From Methylomonas koyamae (lineage in GTDB: Bacteria; Pseudomonadota; Gammaproteobacteria; Methylococcales; Methylomonadaceae), in the NCBI RefSeq assembly GCF_001644025.1, contig NZ_LUUK01000202.1, positions 1 to 59,239 on the forward strand: a stretch of DNA of 59,239 nt, read 5' to 3'. The notes under the pieces were generated by a model. It made no database searches. It had not been told where the DNA came from and saw nothing but the letters and a program-made list of their open reading frames with translations. The position numbers and the translations under genes were made by a program. Below are positions 51,670 through 59,239 of this stretch, piece after piece (the stretch's first letter is position 1; the number at the start of each line of letters is the position of its first letter).

Positions 51670-51705
51670 TGCGGGAAGCGTCGATCCGCGTCGGCGCTTC
51701 CCGCA
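51670..51705. promoter_or_regulatory. Perfect 11-bp inverted repeat upstream of the Cache-like gene
   Basis: TGCGGGAAGCG (51670-51680) and CGCTTCCCGCA (51695-51705) are exact complements with a 14-base spacer. No T run follows, so it is not a terminator. It may be an operator or leader structure. Confidence 0.45.
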
Positions 51706-51802
51706 ATGCATCGACGATGTCATGCAATCCTTACCGGAAGTCGGCGATTTCGCCGGTGCCGGTCGAGAACGCTGTTTCAACCTACCGCAAACAAGGAGTT
51801 TT

Positions 51803-53821
51803 ATGCAGGCACTTTTGGAAAACAGTTCGGATAAATTGTTGTCGGCGATGCCCGACGTCAAGACGTTCGAACGGCAGCTGGCGTCGTTAAACGATTGGTG
51901 GGGCAAAATCGCGCTGATCGGCAAAATCAATAGCCACAATGTCGCCGCGACGATATTGGACGACATGAATCAAATCCAGGGCAAATTCGGCGAGCTGCAA
52001 AAAAAGCTCACCTACAATCTGCTGCTGGAGAACGTCCAGAAGCTGGTATTGGATAACGCGTCCAAGGCCCAGGTGGCGATCGATTTACTGGTGCGGAATT
52101 TGTTCGAACGGACCGCCGACGTCGGATTTCTGGCGACCGACGACGATATTCGCGCCTTTCTAAGTCTGGCCGCGCCAACCGCCGAACAAACCGCGTTCAT
52201 TGAAGACCGGCTGCGCGAATACGTTAAAAAATACAGCGTTTACGACGAAATTCTGGTGTTGGATACCCAGGGTCGGGTCAAGGCGCATCTCGATAAGCAC
52301 AATCCGGTGACGGTGTCGTCGGATCCGCTGATTTCGGAAACCTTGACCGGCGGCGCCGCCTATGTCGAAACCTTCCGATATTCGGATTTACAGCCGGATC
52401 GCCGCCACTCGTTGATCTATTCCTGTCAAATTACCGAAACCAACCAGCGCGATTCCAAACTGCTGGGGGTGTTGTGCCTGTGCTTTAAGTTCGACGACGA
52501 AATGCGCGGGATTTTCGCCGACCTGCTCGGCGCCGGCGACGACGGTATTCTAGCGGTGCTGGGCGACGACGGCCGCGTGATCGCCAGCAGCGACGAATTG
52601 TTGTTGCCGGTCAATACCTGGTCCAGCGTCGAACGCTCGGTACGCATCGCCCGTTATCACGGCGCCGAGTACATCATCAACACCCGTGCCAGCAACGGTT
52701 ATCAGGGCTTTCGCGGTTTGGGCTGGTGCGGACAAATGATGACCGCGCTGAATCAGGCGTTTAGCCGCGATCCAATGGCGGCGGCCAATCAGCCGGACAT
52801 CATGGAGCAGGCCAGCAGTTTTCCGCCGGAACTGCGCGACATCCGCAAGGCGTCGGCCGCCATCAACGACGATCTCGGTTTACTGGTATTGAACGGCCAG
52901 ATCGCCTCGGCCCGCAAAAACGCCGCCGAATTCATGCCGGTGTTGGAAGCGATCAAACAAATCGGCACCGATATCGCCAGCATTTTTACCGCCTCGGTCA
53001 ACAGCTTGCAGCAAGCCACCGTGATGTCGTCGCATCTAAACAACGCGGGCTTTTTGGCTTCGTTGGCGGTCGACATCATGGACCGCAATCTGTACGAGCG
53101 CGCCAACGATTGCCGTTGGTGGGCATTGACCTCGGCATTTCGTCGTCACCTGGCCGCCGGCAGCCCCGATGCCGGCCAGCGGCGCGAAATCGCCGATATT
53201 CTGCAATACATCAACGCCTTGTACACGGTTTACACCAATCTCTATGTTTACGACGCCAACGGTGACATTGTCGCGGTGTCCGATCCTAACCAACAGGCCT
53301 TGGTCGGCGGCCGGGTTGGCGACGATAGCGGAGCGGTCACGGCCCTGAAATGCCAGGACAGCCAAAGCTATCGGGTCTCGCCTTTTGCTCGTTCGGCGTT
53401 GTACGCCCAGAGACCTACCTATATCTACAACGCAGCGATCACCGATTTGGCCGATACGACCCGGGTCGTGGGCGGAATTGGCATTGTTTTCGATAGCGAG
53501 CCGCAATTCGCGGCGATGTTGAGCGACGTATTGCCTCGCGACGAGCAGGGTAGTCCGGTGGCGGGTTGTTTCGCGCTGTTCGCAGATCGGCAAAAGCGGG
53601 TCATCGCGACGGCTGGCGACTCGGATTTGGGCGCCGGCGAGTTGTTGGATTTGGACGGTGCCTGCTTTCGCTTGCCGGCCGGTCAGCGCGAATCCCGAGT
53701 GGTGCAATACCGCGAACGAAATTACCTGCTGGGTAGTGCTGTGTCCAAGGGCTACCGGGAATACAAAGTCGCCGACGGCTACGTCAACGACGTGATCGCC
53801 TTCATCTTTATTCCGTTCTGA
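51803..53821 (+). CDS. Soluble protein with two Cache-like sensor halves
   Basis: 672 residues from MQALLENSSDKLLSAMPDVK, start fixed by AAGGAG five bases upstream. No signal peptide or membrane helix is visible. Two halves repeat the same plan: LVRNLFERTADVGFLATDD then YDEILVLDTQGRVKAH (about 95-175), and IMDRNLYERANDCRWWALT then YTNLYVYDANGDIVAVSD (about 425-495). Each resembles the first part of a Cache ligand-binding domain as found in chemoreceptors, here joined by a helical segment (about 335-420). There is no HAMP, methyl-accepting, GGDEF or kinase domain. It may be a cytosolic sensor adaptor; function unknown. Confidence 0.75.
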   Translation: MQALLENSSDKLLSAMPDVKTFERQLASLNDWWGKIALIGKINSHNVAATILDDMNQIQGKFGELQKKLTYNLLLENVQKLVLDNASKAQVAIDLLVRNLFERTADVGFLATDDDIRAFLSLAAPTAEQTAFIEDRLREYVKKYSVYDEILVLDTQGRVKAHLDKHNPVTVSSDPLISETLTGGAAYVETFRYSDLQPDRRHSLIYSCQITETNQRDSKLLGVLCLCFKFDDEMRGIFADLLGAGDDGILAVLGDDGRVIASSDELLLPVNTWSSVERSVRIARYHGAEYIINTRASNGYQGFRGLGWCGQMMTALNQAFSRDPMAAANQPDIMEQASSFPPELRDIRKASAAINDDLGLLVLNGQIASARKNAAEFMPVLEAIKQIGTDIASIFTASVNSLQQATVMSSHLNNAGFLASLAVDIMDRNLYERANDCRWWALTSAFRRHLAAGSPDAGQRREIADILQYINALYTVYTNLYVYDANGDIVAVSDPNQQALVGGRVGDDSGAVTALKCQDSQSYRVSPFARSALYAQRPTYIYNAAITDLADTTRVVGGIGIVFDSEPQFAAMLSDVLPRDEQGSPVAGCFALFADRQKRVIATAGDSDLGAGELLDLDGACFRLPAGQRESRVVQYRERNYLLGSAVSKGYREYKVADGYVNDVIAFIFIPF

Positions 53822-53943
53822 ATCTACCCGAGGCGGCCGATCGCCCATTCGCCGTTTAACTTTGGGTGTTCGGCTGACTAGGGCATGGAAACGCAGTCTT
53901 GAATTCTCGGGGGGATAAGGCTTTGTCTTCCGAGTAGCTCGCA

Positions 53944-54660
53944 TTGCCAATTCCGGCCCTTGCTCCACCCAACATCGTGCCGGGCCACCGCCGAATTCAC
54001 GCTGGGCAGCGAGACGGCCTCGACGTCCACCGCGCCACCGCCACCCTGGTTGGCACCAGCCTCTACGCTGGCTTCACCGCCTCCGCGCTGAAAACCGGCA
54101 ACGCCGGCCAAACCAGCATCAGCGGCGTCGTGCTCGACAACCAAGAACACCCACTGCCGAACGTCACCGTCCGAGTCGACGGCACCACCCGCGAAGCACA
54201 AACCGACACCCAAGGCCAATTCAAAATCACCGAAGTCCCGGTCGGCGCAGTGCGCTTGATCGCTGACGGCAGCACCACCAGCGCCGAAGGCGAATGGCCC
54301 ACGCTCGCCTTCAACCTCGTCACGATAGCCGGTGCCGACAACCCGCTGTCCGCGCCGATCTACCTGGTCAAACTCGACACCGTCAACGCCAAAACCGTCG
54401 GCGACCAAGACGTCACGCTGACCCTGCCCGACGTGCCCGGCTTCGCGTTGGAAGTCAAACGCGGCTCGGTCACCTTCCCGGACGGCAAGAAGACCGGCAA
54501 GCTCTCGGTCACGCCGGTCAACGCCAGCAAAATCCCGATGGCGCCGCCGAACGGCATGCAACCGCAGTTTATCGTCACCATCCAACCGGTCGGCGCCAAA
54601 TTCGACCCGCCGGCCCGGCTGACCCTGCCCAACGTCGACGGCCACAAACCCGGCGCGTAA
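53944..54660 (+). pseudogene. Broken surface/toxin-type protein gene, carboxypeptidase-regulatory-like part
   Basis: GC-rich coding remnant. The readable part gives ATLVGTSLYAGFTASALKT, then a carboxypeptidase-regulatory-like beta fold (ISGVVLDNQEHPLPNVTVRVDG, TDTQGQFKITEVPVG), then GMQPQFIVTIQPVGAKFDPPARLTLPN. Before about 54030 the natural continuation is in another frame (ATAEFTLGSETAST), so an indel lies there. No start codon with a ribosome site or N-terminal domain exists. The frame stops at TAA 54658, yet the same frame resumes as EMYSYDHDLEEFVVIGLGTV, which belongs to the same protein. It is the 3' portion of what was a long repeat-domain surface protein. Confidence 0.72.
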
Positions 54661-55140
54661 GTGGAAATGTACTCCTACGACCACGACCTGGAAGAATTCG
54701 TGGTGATCGGTTTGGGGACGGTCGCAAAGGACGGCAGGGTCATCAAGAGCAACGAAGGCGTGGGGGTGATTAAGGTGGGTTGGCATTGTGGGAGTCAGCC
54801 GGGGGGGAGTGGGTGTGCCAACGGCTGTCCGGTTTGCAAGGATTGCGATGGGAATTGTAATTGTGTGGCTAACGATGGGGATCCTAAACTAGCATCTTTG
54901 AATACGCCTAAAAACTGTAAAAAGCCTGAATGTCAAAGTGGTTCTCCAAAAGATGTACCCGACAATACTGACGTGCCAGATGATGATACCAAGGGGGGCT
55001 GTAAGAAACCAATCTGTGAAAATGGCTCACCTAAAAAATGCCTGATGACACAGATAAGCCAACTGAAAAATGCAAATTTTGTAAGCCTGCGACCGGAAAT
55101 CCGATTGATGTTTCAGCAGCAAGTGATCCAGGTGGTATAG
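54661..55140 (+). pseudogene. Cys-rich linker fragment of the broken toxin-type gene
   Basis: It continues the upstream frame after the TAA at 54658-54660. VEMYSYDHDLEEF, GWHCGSQPGGSG and CPVCKDCDGNCNCV are followed by a repetitive Cys/Pro/Asp linker (GSPKDVPDNTDVPDDDTKG, CKKPICENGSPK). GC content drops sharply near 54880. At the A6 run 55033-55038 the sensible reading moves to another frame; one extra A would restore it. The last ~100 bases of this frame are therefore nonsense. Confidence 0.65.
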
Positions 55141-55763
55141 CATCTTTGAATTATTTGGCTGTTTTATTTGATCAAACCCCCGCAGGTTGGGGGGTAACGG
55201 TTGAAGACGATCCCACCTTTGATGTTACAGCTTACTGCGCCAGAAAAGCTTGGAAAGTTAGAATAACAAAAGCAGCTTCCCAAGCTCCTCAAGGGGTGCG
55301 TTTATTATATGGAGTTGCAGAGGTAACTCCTGTTCTTATTGCTTCAACTAACAGTTGCGCAGTATTAAGCGCTATGATAAGGAGTTTAAATGATGTTGCG
55401 AATCAAAATGCTGACAGCGGATACTATATGCTTTATGCGGTTCAAGCGCATGAGGATTTGCATATCACACAATACAGAAATGATTTAAATCCAGCTTACA
55501 CAAAATTGAAAAATGCTATAGAAGCCTTATCTATACCTTTAGGGGATGCTGATAATGCTGCAGATGCAAAAGCGAAAATTATGGCATTGCCTAGTTATTC
55601 CGGTGCGATGACTATTTTTCATAATGATGATGTTGCGGCTAATAACAAAACTACAAAACATAACCCAATTCCACCATTTATCGATATTGAACATGGTGTG
55701 GTTGATGCGAGAGTTACTACAATTGGTGCTAGAAAGACAGCATTAAAAAGTATTCTGAATTAA
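55038..55763 (+). CDS. AT-rich C-terminal toxin-like module with HExxH motif
   Basis: 241 codons, AT-rich. It opens MPDDTDKPTEKCKFCKP, continuing the linker repeat of the upstream fragment, so it was once its C-terminus; there is no ribosome site at the ATG. HEDLH at residues 138-142 (in AVQAHEDLHITQYR) is a zinc-metallopeptidase-type HExxH. The layout, with a conserved GC-rich core, a Cys linker, an AT-rich variable tail and a small gene next, is that of polymorphic toxins. I do not recognise the exact toxin family; peptidase activity is inferred from one motif. Confidence 0.55.
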   Translation: MPDDTDKPTEKCKFCKPATGNPIDVSAASDPGGIASLNYLAVLFDQTPAGWGVTVEDDPTFDVTAYCARKAWKVRITKAASQAPQGVRLLYGVAEVTPVLIASTNSCAVLSAMIRSLNDVANQNADSGYYMLYAVQAHEDLHITQYRNDLNPAYTKLKNAIEALSIPLGDADNAADAKAKIMALPSYSGAMTIFHNDDVAANNKTTKHNPIPPFIDIEHGVVDARVTTIGARKTALKSILN

Positions 55764-55786
55764 CTTTATTTTTGTCAGATTAAATT

Positions 55787-56353
55787 ATGAGAATCACTAG
55801 GGGGTTTATTTTATTTAGATTTGTAATTACTGTTTTCTTGGGGATTCTTATAGTGAAAGATGGATTTGCAGAGAGTTTGAATCAAACAAAAGAAGTTATG
55901 AGTCCAATATGTGCTGTCGATGCTAAAACTTCTTTGCGAGCATCAATGGCCATTGAAAAAAATGCAAAAGGTAGTGGTAAAAGCATTAAATTAATGTTAA
56001 AGAACAACTTAACCGCCAGTGTTAATTTACAGTTTTGGGAAGACTTTTCTGATTCATTTATGGTTACATATTTATATGAAGGAAAGGAGGTTTCGATCTC
56101 ACATAACAAGTTATCAACTGACAACAGAGTATCAAAGCCTTTGAAAACAATTTCACTTTCTCCAGGTGAAGCTAAGATATGGAATTTTCATATCTCTGAT
56201 TTTTTGGATTCAAAAAAGCTGCAAAAAGATAAAATAATGGTGTCAGTTATAGCGGGTTTTTACTTTTCTTATATGGTTCAAAATGAGACATGTAAAGCTG
56301 ACTTTACAAATACATCTCTTGATTTTACTTTTTATGATGTTCCGTTGGATTGA
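55787..56353 (+). CDS. AT-rich secreted protein, candidate immunity partner
   Basis: 188 residues with an N-terminal signal (MRITRGFILFRFVITVFLGILIV, cleavage likely after GFA). The mature part has two cysteines about 120 residues apart and looks beta-rich (KSIKLMLKNNLTASVNLQFWEDF). No family is recognised. It starts 24 bases after the HExxH module, has the same low GC, and by position could be the immunity protein of that toxin. A periplasmic inhibitor would fit a periplasm-acting peptidase. This is inference from context. Confidence 0.6.
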   Translation: MRITRGFILFRFVITVFLGILIVKDGFAESLNQTKEVMSPICAVDAKTSLRASMAIEKNAKGSGKSIKLMLKNNLTASVNLQFWEDFSDSFMVTYLYEGKEVSISHNKLSTDNRVSKPLKTISLSPGEAKIWNFHISDFLDSKKLQKDKIMVSVIAGFYFSYMVQNETCKADFTNTSLDFTFYDVPLD

Positions 56354-56635
56354 CCTTGAACTAATCCGTAAGGCGTATACCCGATAGGGTGATCCGCCGA
56401 ATGTTGGCTTCAACTGCGGAGGTAAGTGATGGGTACGTTGATGGCTTCGATAAGCGAATAACAACAAGTATGAATGTATAGATGGCTCTCAGTCCAGCAT
56501 CCACCCAGGGATGCGACACCAAAAATACACTCTAACTTTTTGTAAGGCGCATATGGCGGAACGTCTGACGACTTCCGCCAGAAATATGAAAATATATTGG
56601 GTGTGGTTGGATTAAGATAAAGCCGTACCCCGTAG

Positions 56636-56665
56636 ATGGGTAGAGACTATAGCTGAAATCCATCA
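56636..56665 (-). repeat. REP-like palindrome, inverted copy
   Basis: GATGGGTAGAG (56636-56646) and GAAATCCATC (56656-56665) are imperfect complements. Read on the minus strand it matches the layout of the copy at 56757, with a TATAG loop. Confidence 0.5.
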
Positions 56666-56756
56666 GATAAGGCCGAAATCATTTGTTTAACTTAAATACG
56701 TGTTTTGGTCAGATGTCGATTTTGACATTGGGTTTCGGTGGGTTTGATGTTCTCGT

Positions 56757-56783
56757 GATGGGTTTCGCTCCGCTCTACCCATC
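56757..56783 (+). repeat. REP-like palindrome, direct copy
   Basis: GATGGGT and ACCCATC flank TTCGCTCCGCTCT, followed by CTACACGACTGG. Same family as the element at 24482-24517, showing that it is dispersed on this chromosome. Confidence 0.6.
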
Positions 56784-57007
56784 CTACACGACTGGTTGTA
56801 TAGGTGGTAAACCTTCGCCAAAATTGCGTCTGAAATTTGAAAATAGGCCCGGAGAAGGGCTTGTTTTCGACAAATAACGGCTGTTTTGATGGAAAAAACG
56901 GACGATTATTGAATTTTTTATCTGCTTTCGAAATGACTGCTACTCAAAACGGCAGTTTTTCAGAGGTTCCCAAAAGATAATGATGATAAAGACTTACTGA
57001 GTTGCAA

Positions 57008-58159
57008 ATGAAAGTATTAGCCATGAAAATATTTTTCCGATTTCTAGTTTTTATTATTTTTCCTCAGTTAGTAAATGCTGAAATTTTAACGGTTTCAAAT
57101 ATAAAAGAGCTTTCCGATTCGAGGAATGATTATATTGTTCGTAATGTTTTTTTTGCTCCAGATAAACAGAAATTATGGATTATGTTAGATGAAAGTGAAA
57201 GAAGCAGTTCGAAATTGGTAGGTAAAAAAATATGGAGAGTTAATGTTTCTGGCGCTATTGAGTCAGACTCAGTCTATAGTGAGATTAAGGGCAAGTATCT
57301 AAATAATGAAAATCAGGATTTTAGTGTAGAGTCTATGATTGAAGATGGTCATGGTTTTATTTGTCTAATTAAAGAAAGTTCTGGTTACTTAATTATTCTA
57401 GATGGATTTCCTGTTATTAAGCTTGATTCGTTTAAATTATTTCATGCGCCAGTATTTCAGGAGCTGTTAGTCCTGAATAAAGGCTATTTGTTGATTGGAA
57501 GTTCCGAGGGTAAAGGTGCGGCGCTGAAAGCAGGCTTGGACGGAGTCATTGAATGGGAGCGTTATTATGAGTCCAATATTGATGTTCATAATGGATTATT
57601 TGCAAAAGACGGAAAAGTGGTTTTGCTTGGTTCTGTTTTTAGCTCGCAAGGTAAAGATTCAATCTGGTTTGGTTGGTTGTCATCGGATGGCGAATTAATT
57701 AAAAGCAAATTCATTGAAGGACGCAATGCGAGTTTTGAATTAAATCAAACTGGTGATGTTGTAATTACGTATGAGAATTTCAAGTCTGGTTCATTAAACA
57801 GAGTTGTCAGTTTGTTCGATTCTAATTTTAAGGAGAAATGGGAGAGCGTTGTCTTTTCGATAAAAGCCAATAAAGTAGCTGATATGGCAGGGGGTGTAAG
57901 TTTTTATAATGATCGAATTGTTGTCGTTTATGGATTGCCGGAAAATGGCATGAGGCTTGATATATTGGATGGCAGAGGTCGAAAGTTAATTGAAAAGGAC
58001 TTTGTAGAGAAAGGAATGATATTTAACCTTTCGACTAAGATTTTTTTATTTAAAAACGAAAATGGTCTTTTTGTCGTTCAAAATAATTCGAAAGCTGTTA
58101 TTGAAGGAGGTAAATTTATTTTGCATAAAATCATTAGTCTTAGCGATCTACGGCTGTAA
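57008..58159 (+). CDS. AT-rich secreted protein, beta-propeller-like
   Basis: 383 residues with a signal peptide (MKIFFRFLVFIIFPQLVNA from the second Met, at 57023). The mature part is a series of strand pairs with repeated W/D-G turns: IWRVNVSGAIESD, AALKAGLDGVIEWER, IWFGWLSSDGELIKS, RVVSLFDSNFKEKWES, MRLDILDGRGRKLIE. This resembles a beta-propeller with about five or six blades. No function is known. ATG 57008 and 57023 are both possible. It lies in the AT-rich stretch after the toxin module and may be cargo of the same region. Confidence 0.6.
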   Translation: MKVLAMKIFFRFLVFIIFPQLVNAEILTVSNIKELSDSRNDYIVRNVFFAPDKQKLWIMLDESERSSSKLVGKKIWRVNVSGAIESDSVYSEIKGKYLNNENQDFSVESMIEDGHGFICLIKESSGYLIILDGFPVIKLDSFKLFHAPVFQELLVLNKGYLLIGSSEGKGAALKAGLDGVIEWERYYESNIDVHNGLFAKDGKVVLLGSVFSSQGKDSIWFGWLSSDGELIKSKFIEGRNASFELNQTGDVVITYENFKSGSLNRVVSLFDSNFKEKWESVVFSIKANKVADMAGGVSFYNDRIVVVYGLPENGMRLDILDGRGRKLIEKDFVEKGMIFNLSTKIFLFKNENGLFVVQNNSKAVIEGGKFILHKIISLSDLRL

Positions 58160-58229
58160 CTGATCTGGGTATGATGGGTGTATGTAGGATAGTTAACCCG
58201 AATATGAGTAGGGGCTATAGCTCGCGTAG

Positions 58230-58256
58230 GGCGCATTGGCAATAGCGTAATGCGCC
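58230..58256. repeat. Palindrome GGCGCATT...AATGCGCC
   Basis: GGCGCATT (58230-58237) and AATGCGCC (58249-58256) are exact complements around GGCAATAGCGT. It lies in the 256-base gap between two AT-rich genes, which otherwise shows no gene. It belongs to the common class of extragenic palindromes. Confidence 0.55.
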
Positions 58257-58415
58257 GAATGATTAAAAGTCAACATGCGGCGCAATACGGTTTCGCCTCT
58301 CGACGCCCTAAGATTACGCCTTGCGGCCTTTTCTAGCAAACGAAATGCTGCCGCACATTGCTCAACTTCAGTAGCAAAAAACTGCGTCCCTTAATAATTT
58401 ATTTTGGCAGGATTA

Positions 58416-58961
58416 ATGGATATTTTAAATAAACTATTTTGTTTAGACGGTGGCTCAAAAGATCGTATTGACTTGATGCAAAATGCATTTGTTTCTGTCC
58501 TGGAAAACTCAACTTGGTATTCATGTCAAGAGATATACGGATTGCCAGGGAATGAGGAGTTAACTCTAATAGCAGGCAACATGGTGCAATACTTAATTAC
58601 TAGGCCGGATGTATTGTACGCAAATGAAGAAACTATTTTTTGTAGCGAAAAATATTCTAGGGTAAATGCTTTTAAGTTGGCAAAGGAGTATTCAAGCGAT
58701 TTTATTTTCGAGTCCGCATATTCGTCTATAAAAGAAAAGAATTTATCTTTCCTCTATTCGCATAGAGATAGATTAAGTGCGGCTTGCCTATTTCGTTATA
58801 AATTTTGCGTTATCCATGAAGAGTTGTTTCTACTATCGCTTATTTCTCAGTGGGTAAAATTATCAAACCTAATAAATGAATTATCTGGCAATTCAGAGTG
58901 TCAAGTTGATACATTGCTTGATGCACTTAAATTTTTGGAATCCTGGTCGGATAGCCAATAA
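58416..58961 (+). CDS. AT-rich hypothetical protein, 181 aa
   Basis: Begins MDILNKLFCLDGGSKDRIDLMQ behind AGGA. It is mostly helical, with no signal peptide or membrane helix. It has five cysteines without a clear motif. No family is recognised. Small, soluble, acidic and AT-rich, in the region downstream of a toxin-type gene, it could be an immunity protein whose toxin is lost, but nothing in the sequence shows this. Confidence 0.6.
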   Translation: MDILNKLFCLDGGSKDRIDLMQNAFVSVLENSTWYSCQEIYGLPGNEELTLIAGNMVQYLITRPDVLYANEETIFCSEKYSRVNAFKLAKEYSSDFIFESAYSSIKEKNLSFLYSHRDRLSAACLFRYKFCVIHEELFLLSLISQWVKLSNLINELSGNSECQVDTLLDALKFLESWSDSQ

Positions 58962-58977
58962 TGAATAATAGGGCTAG

Positions 58978-59076
58978 GGAGCCTCTGATTAATTCGTGTC
59001 TTCAAATTTCATATCGAATTAAATCAATGGCTTATGCATAAATTTATCTTGAAAAACTGAATTAATCAGATGTTCC
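58978..59076. mobile_element. 99-bp MITE with 18-bp terminal inverted repeats
   Basis: The left end GGAGCCTCTGATTAATTC (58978-58995) and right end GAATTAATCAGATGTTCC (59059-59076) are inverted repeats with 16 of 18 positions matching. CTAG flanks both ends (58974-58977 and 59077-59080), the target duplication used by IS5-group elements. The interior is AT-rich and non-coding, so the element must be moved by a transposase encoded elsewhere. Confidence 0.75.
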
Positions 59077-59139
59077 CTAGAGTAACATTGTATTTAACTT
59101 TTCTCTGATCCCCGTTGCTGAGTGCCATATGGAATTTAG

Positions 59140-59239
59140 ATGAAGATAAATCACATATTTATATTGTTGTCGCTGTTGTTTACAGATGCGCATTTATTTG
59201 CGACGGAGATTAATAAGGATAAGCTCTTAGCAAAAAGTT
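59140..59239 (+). CDS. Start of a secreted protein gene, cut by the window edge
   Basis: MKINHIFILLSLLFTDAHLFA forms a clear signal peptide, followed by TEINKDKLLAKK at the window end. Only 33 codons are visible. It shares the low GC and secreted character of the genes before it. Nothing further can be said of its function. Confidence 0.6.
   Translation, partial: MKINHIFILLSLLFTDAHLFATEINKDKLLAKS

Larger units (their letters stand above)
51374..51802. other. 429-base gap upstream of the Cache-like protein
   Basis: No gene is supported, although the downstream frame remains open back to 51638. It contains the right copy of the flanking direct repeat (51612-51629), GC-rich symmetric runs near 51570-51600, and an 11-bp perfect hairpin at 51670-51705. 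AAGGAG at the right edge fixes the next start. Confidence 0.65.
56354..57007. other. 654-base gap with palindromic repeats
   Basis: No gene is supported; a 64-codon open frame at 56683-56877 runs through a repeat and has no ribosome site. Two REP-like palindromes lie here in opposite orientation (56636-56665 and 56757-56783). GTAAGGCG-type phrases occur near 56369 and 56543. The debris suggests repeated insertion and loss. Confidence 0.6.

Noticed and set aside
55033-55040. Programmed -1 frameshift at the A6 run
   Set aside because: The zero-frame codons do not form an X-XXY-YYZ heptamer, the run is short for transcriptional slippage, and other lesions in the gene favour decay.
56683-56877. 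64-codon frame in the AT-rich gap
   Set aside because: It reads through a REP-like palindrome and lacks a ribosome site.

Overview
The window is chromosomal DNA of a gammaproteobacterium. Gene order blocks such as dnaK-dnaJ-dapB, pyrG-kdsA-eno-ftsB-ispD-ispF-truD and ffh / rpsP-rimM-trmD-rplS, plus RapA, XerD, KdsA and LpxA, all fit a Gram-negative gammaproteobacterium. The NafY-type nitrogenase accessory protein behind a NifA/sigma-54 promoter indicates a diazotroph. The protein flavour recalls Methylococcales (Methylomonas-like) methanotrophs, but no methane or methanol oxidation gene lies in the window, so that placement is inference.

Layout. 0-9 kb: partial dnaK, dnaJ, dapB, a Nudix hydrolase, rapA, a PilZ protein and an RhlE-type RNA helicase. 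8.7-12.3 kb: a molybdenum / nitrogen-fixation locus. A lone ModC-like ATPase with altered catalytic residues has a candidate ModE (Mo-box) operator upstream. It is divergent from a three-gene operon (unknown 191-aa protein, rhodanese, NafY) that has a NifA upstream activating sequence and a sigma-54 promoter. 12.3-20 kb: DUF2959 lipoprotein, rarA, accA, tilS, two small paralogous membrane proteins and two lower-GC glycosyltransferases. 20.6-33.5 kb: dense housekeeping genes (CTP, KDO, enolase, divisome, MEP isoprenoid, SRP, ribosomal and tRNA modification, DNA repair, XerD, LpxA). 33.6-39.2 kb: an orphan degenerate receiver protein and a tight three-gene module of YfiR, a CHASE8-like/HAMP/PAS/GGDEF/EAL protein and a TonB-dependent receptor. 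39.2-43.4 kb: apeB, msrB, a sulfide:quinone oxidoreductase with its small membrane partner, and an Hsp20 gene whose Shine-Dalgarno lies in a predicted RNA-thermometer hairpin.

43.4-51.4 kb is an Anbu-type island: pyrophosphatase, transglutaminase, a fused ATP-grasp/alpha-E protein, a divergent split ATP-grasp + alpha-E pair, and the proteasome-like Anbu peptidase. The split pair has a near-perfect sigma-54 promoter and an NtrC-like site, which suggests nitrogen control. A soluble protein with two Cache-like halves follows.

From about 53.9 kb to the end the character changes. A broken GC-rich surface/polymorphic-toxin-like gene runs, with frameshifts and a stop codon, into an AT-rich C-terminal module with an HExxH motif. 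After it come AT-rich genes for secreted or unknown proteins separated by palindromic repeats, then a 99-bp MITE flanked by CTAG duplications. This looks like a toxin/immunity cassette region that is accumulating debris. No rRNA, tRNA, CRISPR array or complete insertion sequence was seen.
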